This document shows positions 44,251 through 53,407 of a stretch of 64,000 nt of DNA, piece by piece. Origin of the DNA: Algorimicrobium hallyeonense (GTDB taxonomy: Bacteria > Bacteroidota > Bacteroidia > Flavobacteriales > Flavobacteriaceae); contig NZ_JBHSLA010000002.1 of the NCBI RefSeq assembly GCF_042657385.1, positions 1-64,000 on the forward strand, given 5' to 3'. Both the position numbers and the translations under genes were made by a program. Under the pieces are notes generated by a model. That model had not been told where the DNA came from, did no database searches, and saw only the letters and a program-made list of their open reading frames with translations. Numbering within the stretch: position 1 is the stretch's first letter; each line of letters starts with the position of its first letter.

Positions 44251-46002
44251 TTACGTCTTTGCAGGATTTGAATAGTTATTGTGTGCTTCTCTGTGTATTA
44301 AACCTGCTTCTACAAATTTGGTAATATAGCCTTCTGCGGTTTTGTGTGGGATGCTCTGCTTTGTTGCTAAATCTAAATACTCTTGCCTGCTAAATTGCTT
44401 TGGCAAACTTTCTAAAAAGCGTTCTTTTCTATTTAAACGTTTTGTTGCTTTTTGCTCAATAGGTAAGTCGTTAAACACTTTACTACTATGTTTTACTAAA
44501 ATTGAAATAATAGTTAGTGCATTTTCAAAATCTATATCCTCACATTCTTTAGTTGCGTTTACATCACCATCTTCCATAATGCGGAAAGCTGTGAATAGCA
44601 TCATTATCCTAAACGCAATTAAGCCTAATCGCCTTATTGTTGCGATGTATTCTTCGGGTTGTAGGTTGATGTATTTGGTTTGTAAGGATTCAAAAAACGT
44701 ATTGAATTGCTGTTGTTGGGTTGTGGTTAATCGTATTTCAATCTCTGGATTGTTTTTTAGCGTTTTGTAAAGTCCCAAAAACTCACTACCTAATTGGTTA
44801 TAGTAATCATCTAAACCTACCTTATTGCTATTTTGAAACACGTTTTTCCAAGTTGGTTTAATATTCATATAGTAAAACATAAAACGACTGAACAAACCAT
44901 TTTCTGCATTGGGTATTAAGGTTGCCACTTGTTTAGGTGTACCAGACAACACCGTTGACAAACAAGGTCTTTCAATATCTACATATTCTCTATCTGTTCT
45001 GCGATAATAGCTTATAGTTTCGTGATGAAAGGCTTTACGAAAACCATCGGAATAATTACCATAATCGCTTTTAAAGGCTTGTGCTAACGTATCGCCTTCG
45101 GTTTCAAAAATTAACCCTCTGCCTTTATTATCAGAAATTAATTGATATACGCCTGTTACACTATTGTTAGCAGGAATAAACAACATTCGTTCTGGTGGCT
45201 TACTTGGTTTTTCCAAGTTTTCATCTTTGCCTTTGTTCATATTGTAAGTAGCAGTTTCTGCTTGAAATTGCTGTTTTAGCACTTTGGCTTGTTCTCGTTT
45301 TAATTTGTGTACAGGCTCTACCAAATTTTTAATTTGGTTAAGCCTTCCTTTACCTGCAGATGCAGGTGCGGTTACAAATAAATATAAGTTGCTGAACACT
45401 TTACGTTGGTCATAGATTCCGAAGAGTTTAGGAAAACACGCACTAAATGCTGTTAATGCGCCTAACAATAAAATGTCCTTTTCTTCCTGTCCATTAGCAG
45501 GGTTTACAACTTGTTGTAAAAACTGTGGCAAATTCTCATATACCGTTTCTGGTATTGTTGGCATAGATTCATTTGGTGTGTCAACTACAGTTGCAACCTT
45601 TGTTGCAACTTCGTTGTTGTTTTGTAGTTTAGTCGGTTTGACACCTGATTGATGTGCATAGTGATAAAAGGTAGCAATTGTAATTCCGTGTCCTTTTGCG
45701 TTTAAGCATTTATCGAATTGTGCATCACATTCTTTGGTATCGTAACCTGCATAATTTTTACTTATACGATGGAAATAATCTCTTCCTGTTTCTCCATATT
45801 CTTCTGCTAAAGCAAAGCCTAAATCTCTCCAAGTGGCATAACTTCCTGTTATGTCTGTGCTTGATTGCTCGATTGCTGAAATGTAGGATTCAATGTCTGT
45901 ATCAGCAACAGCAACAACATTGGTTGTTGCTGTGTTGCTTTTTGGTTTTGTTGGCTCTTTAGGAACTTCTAACCAATCTTTTGGGTTAAATATTTTAGTC
46001 AT
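44251..46002 (-). CDS. PriCT-2/DUF3987 primase-helicase
   Basis: 583 residues. The N-terminal ~110 residues match a PriCT-2-like primase C-terminal module (YATWRDLGFALAEEYGETGRDYFHRI). The rest is a DUF3987 domain with a P-loop-like APASAGKGRLNQIK (about 210) and downstream LIFETEGDTL and PCLSTVLSGTPKQV. These proteins replicate or mobilise Bacteroidota elements. It overlaps by 4 bases the upstream BT4734-like gene, its usual partner. Confidence 0.85.
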   Translation of the reverse strand: MTKIFNPKDWLEVPKEPTKPKSNTATTNVVAVADTDIESYISAIEQSSTDITGSYATWRDLGFALAEEYGETGRDYFHRISKNYAGYDTKECDAQFDKCLNAKGHGITIATFYHYAHQSGVKPTKLQNNNEVATKVATVVDTPNESMPTIPETVYENLPQFLQQVVNPANGQEEKDILLLGALTAFSACFPKLFGIYDQRKVFSNLYLFVTAPASAGKGRLNQIKNLVEPVHKLKREQAKVLKQQFQAETATYNMNKGKDENLEKPSKPPERMLFIPANNSVTGVYQLISDNKGRGLIFETEGDTLAQAFKSDYGNYSDGFRKAFHHETISYYRRTDREYVDIERPCLSTVLSGTPKQVATLIPNAENGLFSRFMFYYMNIKPTWKNVFQNSNKVGLDDYYNQLGSEFLGLYKTLKNNPEIEIRLTTTQQQQFNTFFESLQTKYINLQPEEYIATIRRLGLIAFRIMMLFTAFRIMEDGDVNATKECEDIDFENALTIISILVKHSSKVFNDLPIEQKATKRLNRKERFLESLPKQFSRQEYLDLATKQSIPHKTAEGYITKFVEAGLIHREAHNNYSNPAKT

Positions 46003-46907
46003 AATGCTTGATGTCTTTTATGTAGAAAGGCTGTTGGGTCGTATGGTAAAAAACACGCTCTGGAAACGTCTTTACCTGACTGGTCAACCTCAATGTTATA
46101 ATTGTGTTTAATGTAATTTGCTACTGCTGTAAAATATTCTGAATGTGTTACCTCTGAAACATCTATTCTAATAATCCATTTTAGGCCATCACCAGATGGT
46201 GAAATGAAGAGCATTTCGGTTTCAAAATATTCATCATTTAAGAGTTGCGTTCTTAACTCTTGTAGATTCTCTAAATGGTCAAAATCAATGGTTAATAAAT
46301 TAGAATGCTTTAGCAAATTGTTATCGCTTCGTTTTTCAAATGTTCCTGAAAGTGTCACGTAATCAAAGCGATTCGCTTTGAATTTACGTGCTTCTTTTAC
46401 ATTGGTAATTGCTCTTAATTCTTCAGTAATGCTTTTGTATTTATCACTTGTGATTAATGCAAATACTTGATGCAGTCGCAAGGTTTCCGAAGGAAATACA
46501 TTGCGAACAGGTGCTTTGAAAAAGCTACAGTTGGCATACCAGGTATCATCTGGTTCATTAAGCCATTCCAATTCGTCTTTTTCCTTGACTTCTAAATTTA
46601 GATGTAACTCTTTATTTATCTTCTGGAATAATTCTTCTTCATCGGTTATTCTAAAATGGTATTGTGCAAAATCGAATACATCACCTTTAAAGGCTTCTAA
46701 TTCTGTATCTCTATGTGTTGCTATAATGCCATCAATATGAATCCGTAAGGTTTCTTTACCGCCATTAAAAGGGTTTCGAGTTATCCCACAGTCCCTTCCT
46801 TTTACAGAAAGGACTGTTTGATTAGGATAATACTGTCTCAACACATAGGCATAGATTTTTAAACCATAATGTGTTTTGTCTAAAATTGCTTCTCTACTTA
46901 TTTCCAT
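45999..46907 (-). CDS. BT4734/VirE-N-like primase-associated protein
   Basis: About 302 residues from the ATG at 46907 (MEISREAILDKTHYGLKIY); a start 19 codons earlier would overlap the previous gene more. The first ~110 residues resemble a CHC2-type primase zinc-binding-domain replacement (GDVFDFAQYHF). The second half is a BT4734-like domain (LLTIDFDHLENL...EMLFISPSGDGLKWIIRID...QSGKDVSRACFLPYDP). It works with the DUF3987 helicase encoded directly downstream in element replication. Confidence 0.82.
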   Translation of the reverse strand: MEISREAILDKTHYGLKIYAYVLRQYYPNQTVLSVKGRDCGITRNPFNGGKETLRIHIDGIIATHRDTELEAFKGDVFDFAQYHFRITDEEELFQKINKELHLNLEVKEKDELEWLNEPDDTWYANCSFFKAPVRNVFPSETLRLHQVFALITSDKYKSITEELRAITNVKEARKFKANRFDYVTLSGTFEKRSDNNLLKHSNLLTIDFDHLENLQELRTQLLNDEYFETEMLFISPSGDGLKWIIRIDVSEVTHSEYFTAVANYIKHNYNIEVDQSGKDVSRACFLPYDPTAFLHKRHQAL

Positions 46908-47190
46908 CTCGCTTGAAATTATGGTTGTAGTAGTTGTCTTGAAGCAACTGCTCAATGTCAGCAACTTTATAGTAAAATTTACCTTTTACTTTGCTGTAAG
47001 GCAAAGTGCCATTGGTTCTTAAAGTTTGTAGCGTTCGCTTACTTATATGTAAGGTCTGCAATACATCTTGATTGTCTATCCACGTATCTTTTAATACTTC
47101 TGCTCTCGATTGTCGCAACAATTCGATACGTGCTTTTAAGTGCTTAACATCTTGCGAGAGCGTTAAGAGTAAATCGATTATTTCAGTCAT
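46894..47190 (-). CDS. Helix-turn-helix (excisionase-type) protein
   Basis: 98 residues. The HTH_17/MerR-like region DVLQTLHISKRTLQTLRTNGTLPYSKVKGKFYYKVADIEQLL fills residues 42-85. In Bacteroidota elements such proteins act as excisionases or regulators. It overlaps the upstream HTH gene by 4 bases and the primase gene start by 14, so all four genes form one operon. Confidence 0.82.
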   Translation of the reverse strand: MTEIIDLLLTLSQDVKHLKARIELLRQSRAEVLKDTWIDNQDVLQTLHISKRTLQTLRTNGTLPYSKVKGKFYYKVADIEQLLQDNYYNHNFKRDGNK

Positions 47191-47486
47191 AACTTCACCG
47201 CTCCTTTCTTAATGAGGTAATCGGCAGCTTGCTGTTCGATTTCGTCTTGTGAATCTACACGGTTACTTAATAACCATTGTTCTAATTCAACTCTGTTAAA
47301 ATAAATTTTCTTACCATTCGGTTTATAATGTGGAATGGTTCCTGTGCTTGTAAGTTTATATAAATGGGATTGTGATAATTCCAAAAACTTACACGCTTCG
47401 TTAAAGCTCAATACGTTTTTTACAATAATGTTTCTGTCTAAAACGTGCTGTTCGATAATTTTGAGACGTTCTAATATTTCGTCCAT
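47187..47486 (-). CDS. Helix-turn-helix (excisionase-type) protein
   Basis: 99 residues with an HTH_17 domain (FNEACKFLELSQSHLYKLTSTGTIPHYKPNGKKIYF, about 28-63). It is a paralogue of the next gene and heads the primase operon. A 21-bp near-palindrome lies 29 bases upstream of its start and could be its operator. Confidence 0.82.
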   Translation of the reverse strand: MDEILERLKIIEQHVLDRNIIVKNVLSFNEACKFLELSQSHLYKLTSTGTIPHYKPNGKKIYFNRVELEQWLLSNRVDSQDEIEQQAADYLIKKGAVKL

Positions 47487-47514
47487 AACTAATAAAATTT
47501 TAGTTTATAGTAAA

Positions 47515-47535
47515 TGGACATCTGGCCAAATGTCA
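47515..47535. promoter_or_regulatory. 21-bp near-perfect palindrome (operator candidate)
   Basis: TGGACATCTGGCCAAATGTCA, centred on TGGCCA, with two mismatched pairs. It lies just upstream of the HTH/primase operon. Confidence 0.5.
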
Positions 47536-47646
47536 TTCTTGGTTTTCAAGAACAGGACAAAGGTTTAAAATTGGCTTCGTGATTTTAGTAAGAGTGTAAA
47601 ACAAGGGTAAGACAACAGTAAGGTTTCTTACTATTCTTACTGTTTT

Positions 47647-48594
47647 TTATTGCAGTTGTTGGATGATTTTATCTATTTCTTCCTTTTCTTTTGGGTTGTG
47701 AACTTTGTTTTTGTGAAGATTATTCGCCTTTAATAGCGTACCTGTTTTAGTAACAAATTTTCCAGAACGTTCTATTGATGTAGGATTGAAACCATTGAAA
47801 AATGGCTTTAGTTTTGTTACAAGGTAACTAAACTGTGTAGTCTCGCATTGAAGATAAATTTGCGATTCTGTATTGGTAAAATCTTTTGCTAATAACAATT
47901 GGTGCAACTGTTCAACAGTTGTGCGGTTATCTAACAAATCTATTTTTAGATTTATTTGTTTGAGCACAGTTAGCAAAGTTGAGGTGTCGTTGCTTTTATA
48001 TCCAAAAGAGGTCTTTGGTTTTGCTTTCGTTTTTAATGTTATTTTGGCAGCCACTTTTTTAGTGGTGCTCTTTTCTATTAGGCTAATATCAAAAGTTTCA
48101 TCATTAAAGTATTTTTCTGCAATTTCAGCAATTGAGAATTTTGTGTTTACGGAAAACTGACCGTATTGCTCTTGTAGTTCAGCATACAATCTTATAGCAG
48201 ACACTTTTAAGTAGTTTATGATATAATTGTCATCATTGTTGAAATCTGCTGTTATTCCTCTTTTATTGATATAAGTTGAAATGTCATTTAAGTACTTATC
48301 AAATTTATTAAGTAGAATGGTATAACTGTATTTATTTTCTGGTGTAGTTGCATTTTTCGGAAATTCCTTCGCAAATGATGCTACTGTATATTCTGTTTCA
48401 TTAAATATTAGCTTTTGATAGTATTCTTTTTTCGCATTTAAAGGTTTTTTAAAGTTTACTTTAAAAACTGCGTTATTAGCTTTTTGGTTCAATTTAAAAT
48501 CAGACAATAAGTATTTAAAATCCTTTTCCTGTCTATTATCTCTATGTAAGCCATTGGTTATAGAAACCAAACTTGAAAATATACTTCCTTTCAT
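47647..48594 (-). CDS. Element-associated protein of unknown function
   Basis: 315 residues, lysine- and asparagine-rich and without signal peptide or membrane segments. The C-terminal part (TEQLHQ-like helix, CETTQFSYLVTKLKPFF, SIERSGKFVTKTGTLL) resembles the ending of RteC-type regulators, but this is weak. It starts at the integrase stop codon (ATGA-type overlap), so it is co-expressed with the integrase and may regulate or assist recombination. Confidence 0.55.
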   Translation of the reverse strand: MKGSIFSSLVSITNGLHRDNRQEKDFKYLLSDFKLNQKANNAVFKVNFKKPLNAKKEYYQKLIFNETEYTVASFAKEFPKNATTPENKYSYTILLNKFDKYLNDISTYINKRGITADFNNDDNYIINYLKVSAIRLYAELQEQYGQFSVNTKFSIAEIAEKYFNDETFDISLIEKSTTKKVAAKITLKTKAKPKTSFGYKSNDTSTLLTVLKQINLKIDLLDNRTTVEQLHQLLLAKDFTNTESQIYLQCETTQFSYLVTKLKPFFNGFNPTSIERSGKFVTKTGTLLKANNLHKNKVHNPKEKEEIDKIIQQLQ

Positions 48595-49688
48595 TATAAA
48601 TCCAGTTGAATACGGTTAGCAGCTTCTTTCTTTTTATCGTCAATTACTTTGGCATATATCTGTGTAGTGCGTAACTCTTTATGACCTAATAATTTTGATA
48701 CAGTATATATGTCTGTACCCAAAGTTAATTGTAAGGTAGCGTAGGTATGACGCGCACAATGAAACGTAATAGTTTTAGTAATACCTGCTTTCATCATCCA
48801 TTGTTGTAATTTTAAATTAGACCAGGCACTATAATGTAAGCCATCAAATACTTTATCGTCTGGATTACCTTTTTCTCCTAATAGATTTCTTGCTTGGTCT
48901 GATATTGGTAAGGTTTCGACACCTTTAGTTTTCTTTTGTCTAAATCGGATATAATATCCCATTTCTTTTGAGTGCTGGATTTCTGACCATATCAATTTTT
49001 CAATATCTGACCAACGTAATCCGGTTAAAGCTGAAAAAATAAAAGCATTCTTTAAAATAGGCAGTTCACATTCTGTATTAACTGCCTTTTGTAATTCATC
49101 AAGCGTTAAAAATTCTCGTTGAGGTTCACCTTGTTTAAAATACTCTACACCATTTGCAGGATTTACTTTTAATATGCCATCCTTTACAGCCTGTTTTAAT
49201 GCAGCTGAAAATTTACCAAAATATGAATATTTTGAATTTTGAGATAGTTTTTTACCTGCTCTACCAATTGCATCTTTATCTAAATACTCTTTGAAACGCT
49301 CAACAAATGATTTGTCTATGTCTTGAAAACTAACATCAGTTGGACAAAACTTTTTTAAATGTTTTAGCATACTATTCCAATTCCCATAATTGCCAGAGCT
49401 TGTATTTTTCTTTTCTGCTAAAGCTGTGATGTAAGTAATAAAACTGCCTTTTAGCTTTTCAATATCTTGAAAGCCATAAATACCATTTTGAATTTCTATT
49501 TGTCGCTGTGCACATATAGTTTCAGCCAATTGTTTGGTTTTCTTATTAACTTCTCTTTCAGTTTTGGTTTTAGGATTAGGTGTAAGGTATAAGCGTAAGT
49601 ATTCTGTTTTACGTTTGCCTTTATGATAGTAATCTAAATACAGACTTATTTTGTCGTTCTTCTTGCGTTGTCTTAATGTTACTTTCAT
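48594..49688 (-). CDS. Tyrosine integrase of the 26-kb element
   Basis: 364 residues. The N-terminal arm-binding domain (VTLRQRKKNDKISLYLDYYHKG), the SAM-like core-binding domain (about 100-200) and the catalytic domain with TGLRWSD (about 221), KKTKGVE, HCARHTYA (about 312), LLGHKEL and the nucleophile in QIYAKV (about 343) are complete. This is the CTnDOT/Bacteroidota integrase type. It probably inserted the element into hsdS; its gene lies near the right junction. Confidence 0.93.
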   Translation of the reverse strand: MKVTLRQRKKNDKISLYLDYYHKGKRKTEYLRLYLTPNPKTKTEREVNKKTKQLAETICAQRQIEIQNGIYGFQDIEKLKGSFITYITALAEKKNTSSGNYGNWNSMLKHLKKFCPTDVSFQDIDKSFVERFKEYLDKDAIGRAGKKLSQNSKYSYFGKFSAALKQAVKDGILKVNPANGVEYFKQGEPQREFLTLDELQKAVNTECELPILKNAFIFSALTGLRWSDIEKLIWSEIQHSKEMGYYIRFRQKKTKGVETLPISDQARNLLGEKGNPDDKVFDGLHYSAWSNLKLQQWMMKAGITKTITFHCARHTYATLQLTLGTDIYTVSKLLGHKELRTTQIYAKVIDDKKKEAANRIQLDL

Positions 49689-49695
49689 AATGGAA

Positions 49696-50061
49696 TTAAT
49701 TAAAAAGGTTTTCTATTTGCCATCTGGCCACAATACGCTTTCTACCAAAAGGAACTGCTTTTAAACGTCCTTGTTGTATCATTCTTTGAATGGTCCATCT
49801 ACTTACTCCAATAAGTTGTGAAGCTTCTGTTACGCTTAAAAAATCTTTATTGTTTACAGCATTTGGATTTTGAACCTCAACCACTTCATTCTTTTGCTTC
49901 ATATCAGCATTAAGAGTTGATTGAATTTTTTCTTTACGCTTTCTGGCCTTATAGGCTTTTTTAGCGCAAGAATTACCACAGTATTGAGTTACTGTTGTAC
50001 GTGCTGTAAAAGCATTTCCGCAATGCTTACAAGTTTTCGGGATGTATAAATTACTGCTCAT
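49696..50061 (-). CDS. Zinc-ribbon plus HTH protein, likely excisionase/regulator
   Basis: About 121 residues from the ATG at 50061 (MSSNLYIPKTCKHCG); longer starts up to 50202 are open but read through the element's repeat-rich end. CKHCGNAF...YCGNSCAKKAY is a zinc ribbon, and FLSVTEASQLIGVSRWTIQRMIQQGRLKAVPFGRKRIV is an excisionase-type HTH_17. It sits 7 bases upstream of the integrase gene and is the usual partner for directionality. Confidence 0.78.
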   Translation of the reverse strand: MSSNLYIPKTCKHCGNAFTARTTVTQYCGNSCAKKAYKARKRKEKIQSTLNADMKQKNEVVEVQNPNAVNNKDFLSVTEASQLIGVSRWTIQRMIQQGRLKAVPFGRKRIVARWQIENLFN

Positions 50062-50138
50062 AAATGGTGCTTTATGTAGCGTTATGGTGCAACGTGGGGC
50101 AATATGGTGCATCATTTCGCCTTTATTTTTGCCAACAG

Positions 50139-50153
50139 ATTTGGGCAACAAAT
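50139..50153. repeat. Terminal-region direct repeat, right copy
   Basis: ATTTGGGCAACAAAT, identical to 24122-24136. Further GGCAACA copies follow at about 50164 and 50204, giving a cluster of integrase arm-site candidates within 150 bases of the right junction. Confidence 0.6.
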
Positions 50154-50284
50154 CCGTATAATGGGCAACATATATGAAACAAATATAGTTAAAAAAGGGC
50201 AATTAGGCAACAAAAAAGAATATGTAAACCACTGAAAAACAAGCAAGAACTAATAAAAAGAAGCTTAATTACTTCCTAATACAA

Positions 50285-51451
50285 GATATGTTATATATAT
50301 CACCTGAGAAACACGAACAGTTAAGAAAAGGACATTTAAAGAAAGGTGATGTTTTATGTGCAAATAGAGGAATGATTGGAAAAGTCGCTATGTTACCAGA
50401 TAGTTTTGAGAAAGCAAATTTAAACTCTCAACTTGCATGGTTTAGATGTATCGATAAGGTTCAGTCGAAACTTTTATATTATCAGTTACAAGATGTAAAT
50501 GTAACTGATCAAATGAATAATTTGACTACAGGTACAGCTCTTAAACAATTACCTATTGGAAATGTAAAAAAAATTAAACTAAAAATTCCACCACTAGCAG
50601 AACAACAACGCATTGTTGCCAAGTTAGATGAATTATTTGGGTATCTAGACCACCTTAAAACCCGTTTAAACCACATACCACAAATCCTTAAAAACTTTAG
50701 ACAAGCGGTATTAACCCAAGCGGTAACAGGTGAATTGACTGAGGAGTGGCGTGTTGGGAAGGCGTTGGAGGAATGGGAAGAAACTACAGTAAGTAAGTTT
50801 ATGATTGAGGTGAAAGATAAAATGAATCCAATGGATTCAGATGCTACAAATTATATAGGGTTAGAGCATCTTTTAAAAGATGGCGGAGTAATTAATAAGT
50901 CAACTTCTGAGGATCTTAAAAGTTCTAAAACAGTTTTCAGAAAAGGGGATGTTCTATATGGAAAATTGAGACCATATTTAAATAAACATGACGTCGTTAA
51001 TTTTGATGGTGTTTGTTCCACAGATATTCTAGTATATAGAAATGATTTTGAAGATTCTTCACATTTCTTTAATTATTTTTTAGGTACAGAGAATTTTATT
51101 CAAAAAGCAAATTCTGAATCTAAAGGAATAAATCTTCCTAGAGTTTCATCAAAAACTATTAATCAATTCAATATTAATGTTCCACCAAAAGAAGAACAAA
51201 CCGAAATTGTAAAGCGAGTAAAGCATTTATTTGCTAAAGCAGATACTATAGAAGCGCAATACCAAAGCCTAAAAACAAAAATAGACAGCTTACCACAAGC
51301 TATATTAGCCAAAGCGTTTAAAGGAGAATTAGTTGAGCAGTTACCTACGGATGGTAGTGCAGAGGTTTTGTTGGAGGAGATAGAGCGGTTGAAGGTTGAG
51401 GTTGTTGGAAAAGGAAATACTAAGCGTAATAAGAAAGTTGTTAAAAAGTAA
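50285..51451 (+). pseudogene. hsdS: hsdS, 3' part (interrupted by the element)
   Basis: About 388 codons. It resumes in the first target recognition domain (MLYISPEKHEQLRKGHLKKGDVL), then has the first conserved helix (PPLAEQQRIVAKLDELFGYL), an entire second recognition domain and the second conserved helix (PPKEEQTEIVKRVKHLF), ending in a lysine-rich tail. Only the first ~56 residues are missing. An ATG at 50288 could initiate a truncated protein with one whole recognition domain, so residual function is not excluded. Confidence 0.85.
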
Positions 51452-51457
51452 GATGTT

Positions 51458-53407
51458 ATGAGATTAGCTGCATTATATATTGAAGATCATTTTCTTTTTG
51501 ATCAACCTCAAACTATTAATTTTGGAGGTAACTATATTTATGATTTCACAAACATCCTCGGAATAACAAGAGAGCCAAACAGATTTTTTATTGAAAACTT
51601 ATATAAAGAAAATAATTTAAGTCTATTATCTGCAATTGTTGGCAGGAACGGTACAGGGAAAACGACTCTTTTGAGATATATAATAAGTTGCATAAAAGGC
51701 GAAGGGTATGGAAGTCGTTATATACTTATAGTAGAAGATAATAATATTACTTACACGCTAAGTCCATCTTTGAGTGTTGGCTATAGTTTTACAGAAAGAT
51801 CACTTGATATAAATTTAATAGAAACACTCTATTATTCACCATATTTAGATTTTAAAGAGTCTATAAATGGTATTGATTTAAGTTACGATACTATTTTGGA
51901 AAAAGACATTGAAGCTTCTAAAAATAAATTTGTAGCAAATGAGGATGTGAATCTAAAGCGTTGGTTGAAAGCTAAAAATTCTATCAGAATTTTTGAGTTT
52001 CAAATTTCCAAATATGCTAAACAATTAAAAACAGTATTTGATTTTCCTGATTATGAAAGAGCTAGGTTTTCTTTTATTAGATATAAACTGGATGTCAATC
52101 ATGATGAAGATAGAATTATTTTCCACAATACACCATTTGATTTACAGTTTGTCATACATCCGTTATATAAGTTAATAAAGGAAGAGGCAAGACTTATTAA
52201 TGAAAATAGACCAAAAGGATATAGTCTCGTAAATCTTCAAAAAAATCTTTTCAAGAATTACTTATTAATGGACTTATTAAGCCTATTTATAATACAAATG
52301 GAGAAAAAGAACAATTATTTACGAGAAGGCCATATTAAAATAACGAATAAAGAGTACGCTGAATTAATTAATGACTTGGATGCAAAAGAAGCCCTTTTTA
52401 AGTTTTTAGATTTGCATTATTTTCAAGTAGGTTCCCAAAGAATAGAATTATTGCCAGTAGAAGAGACAAAGCAAATGGTTAATTATTTATTTGATATAAT
52501 TGATAATTTAGAAGCTGAAAATGATAGTGATACAAGAAATTTTGATTGGAGCGATAAATCAATTTATTTAAACAATGATCAAGCAATACAATTAATAGAG
52601 TACCATACTTTTTTTTTAAACAAGGTAGATCAATATTATGGAGGTATTAAAGAAAAAGGAGAGGTAATATTTAGTAAAAGAGAACGGATTGAAGGCTTAA
52701 TTAATTATGAGCCATCAGATAGAGATTTAAGCTCTGGTGAAACGGCTTTATTAAACTTCTATTCAAGAATTTATTATTATTTTAAAAAGCAACATATAGA
52801 TATCAATAGTATTGCAAAAAAAGATTTCTATGTTTTATTGTTAGATGAAGCAGATATGGGGTTTCATCCAAGATGGAGAAAATCTTTTGTTAAATCTATA
52901 ACTACTTTTTTACCTTCTTTTTTTAAAGATTTGAAATCTGAAATTCAGATTATATTTACTACTCACGACCCAATCACTCTATCTGATATTCCAAACAATC
53001 AGATAGTGTATCTTAATAAAATAGAAGGGAAAAATATTATCCTTAAACAAAACGAAAAGCCTGAAAAATCGTTTGGTGCAAATGTACACGATTTATTAGC
53101 TCATAGTTTCTTCTTAGAAGATGGTTTTATGGGTGAGTTTGCACAAGAGTTAATTACTGATTTAATAAATTATTTAACCTTTGATGAAGAGAAAGAATTA
53201 TCGGAAGAAAATAAGCGACATCAAAAGGAATGGCATCCTGAGAGAGCACAAGAAGTCATAAATATTATAGATGAGCCATTAATTAAAGAAAGTGTTCAGT
53301 CTTTATACAATAAAAAATTTTTATATAAAGATAAAAGTCTATTAGAGCTTAAAATTAAAGAGTTGGAAATTCAATTAAATAAAATAACCAGCAATGAGAA
53401 AGGTTAA
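51458..53407 (+). CDS. AAA/ABC-type ATPase, Septu (PtuA)-like
   Basis: 649 residues. Walker A GRNGTGKTT (about 63), ABC-like signature LSSGETALL (about 424), Walker B FYVLLLDEADMGFHP (about 457) and the switch histidine in FTTHDP. The long middle part replaces the coiled coil. This is the AAA_21/RloA-type ATPase partnered with an HNH nuclease in Septu-like systems. The HNH gene overlaps its end by 14 bases. Confidence 0.8.
   Translation: MRLAALYIEDHFLFDQPQTINFGGNYIYDFTNILGITREPNRFFIENLYKENNLSLLSAIVGRNGTGKTTLLRYIISCIKGEGYGSRYILIVEDNNITYTLSPSLSVGYSFTERSLDINLIETLYYSPYLDFKESINGIDLSYDTILEKDIEASKNKFVANEDVNLKRWLKAKNSIRIFEFQISKYAKQLKTVFDFPDYERARFSFIRYKLDVNHDEDRIIFHNTPFDLQFVIHPLYKLIKEEARLINENRPKGYSLVNLQKNLFKNYLLMDLLSLFIIQMEKKNNYLREGHIKITNKEYAELINDLDAKEALFKFLDLHYFQVGSQRIELLPVEETKQMVNYLFDIIDNLEAENDSDTRNFDWSDKSIYLNNDQAIQLIEYHTFFLNKVDQYYGGIKEKGEVIFSKRERIEGLINYEPSDRDLSSGETALLNFYSRIYYYFKKQHIDINSIAKKDFYVLLLDEADMGFHPRWRKSFVKSITTFLPSFFKDLKSEIQIIFTTHDPITLSDIPNNQIVYLNKIEGKNIILKQNEKPEKSFGANVHDLLAHSFFLEDGFMGEFAQELITDLINYLTFDEEKELSEENKRHQKEWHPERAQEVINIIDEPLIKESVQSLYNKKFLYKDKSLLELKIKELEIQLNKITSNEKG

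Larger units (their letters stand above)
24087..50284. mobile_element. 26-kb integrative element inserted in hsdS
   Basis: The two ends split hsdS. Inside, almost everything is on the minus strand: integrase and HTH genes at the right end (48594-50061), HTH and primase genes (44251-47486), a Fic/HTH pair, a defence island (35403-42681), metal resistance (26501-35338) and two Bacteroidota element-type genes at the left end (24256-25459). ATTTGGGCAACAAAT occurs near both ends (24122-24136 and 50139-50153). No relaxase, type IV secretion or coupling gene was found, so it looks mobilisable or satellite-like rather than self-conjugative. The precise ends are uncertain by about 10 bases; both flanks contain ATATGT. 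Confidence 0.8.

Noticed and set aside
24087..50284. Considered a prophage or a full conjugative transposon
   Set aside because: No capsid, terminase, portal, relaxase or Tra genes were seen.
50285..51451. A separate, complete hsdS gene starting at the ATG at 50288
   Set aside because: Its beginning is the middle of a target recognition domain, and the missing N-terminus is found exactly after hsdM at 23919.
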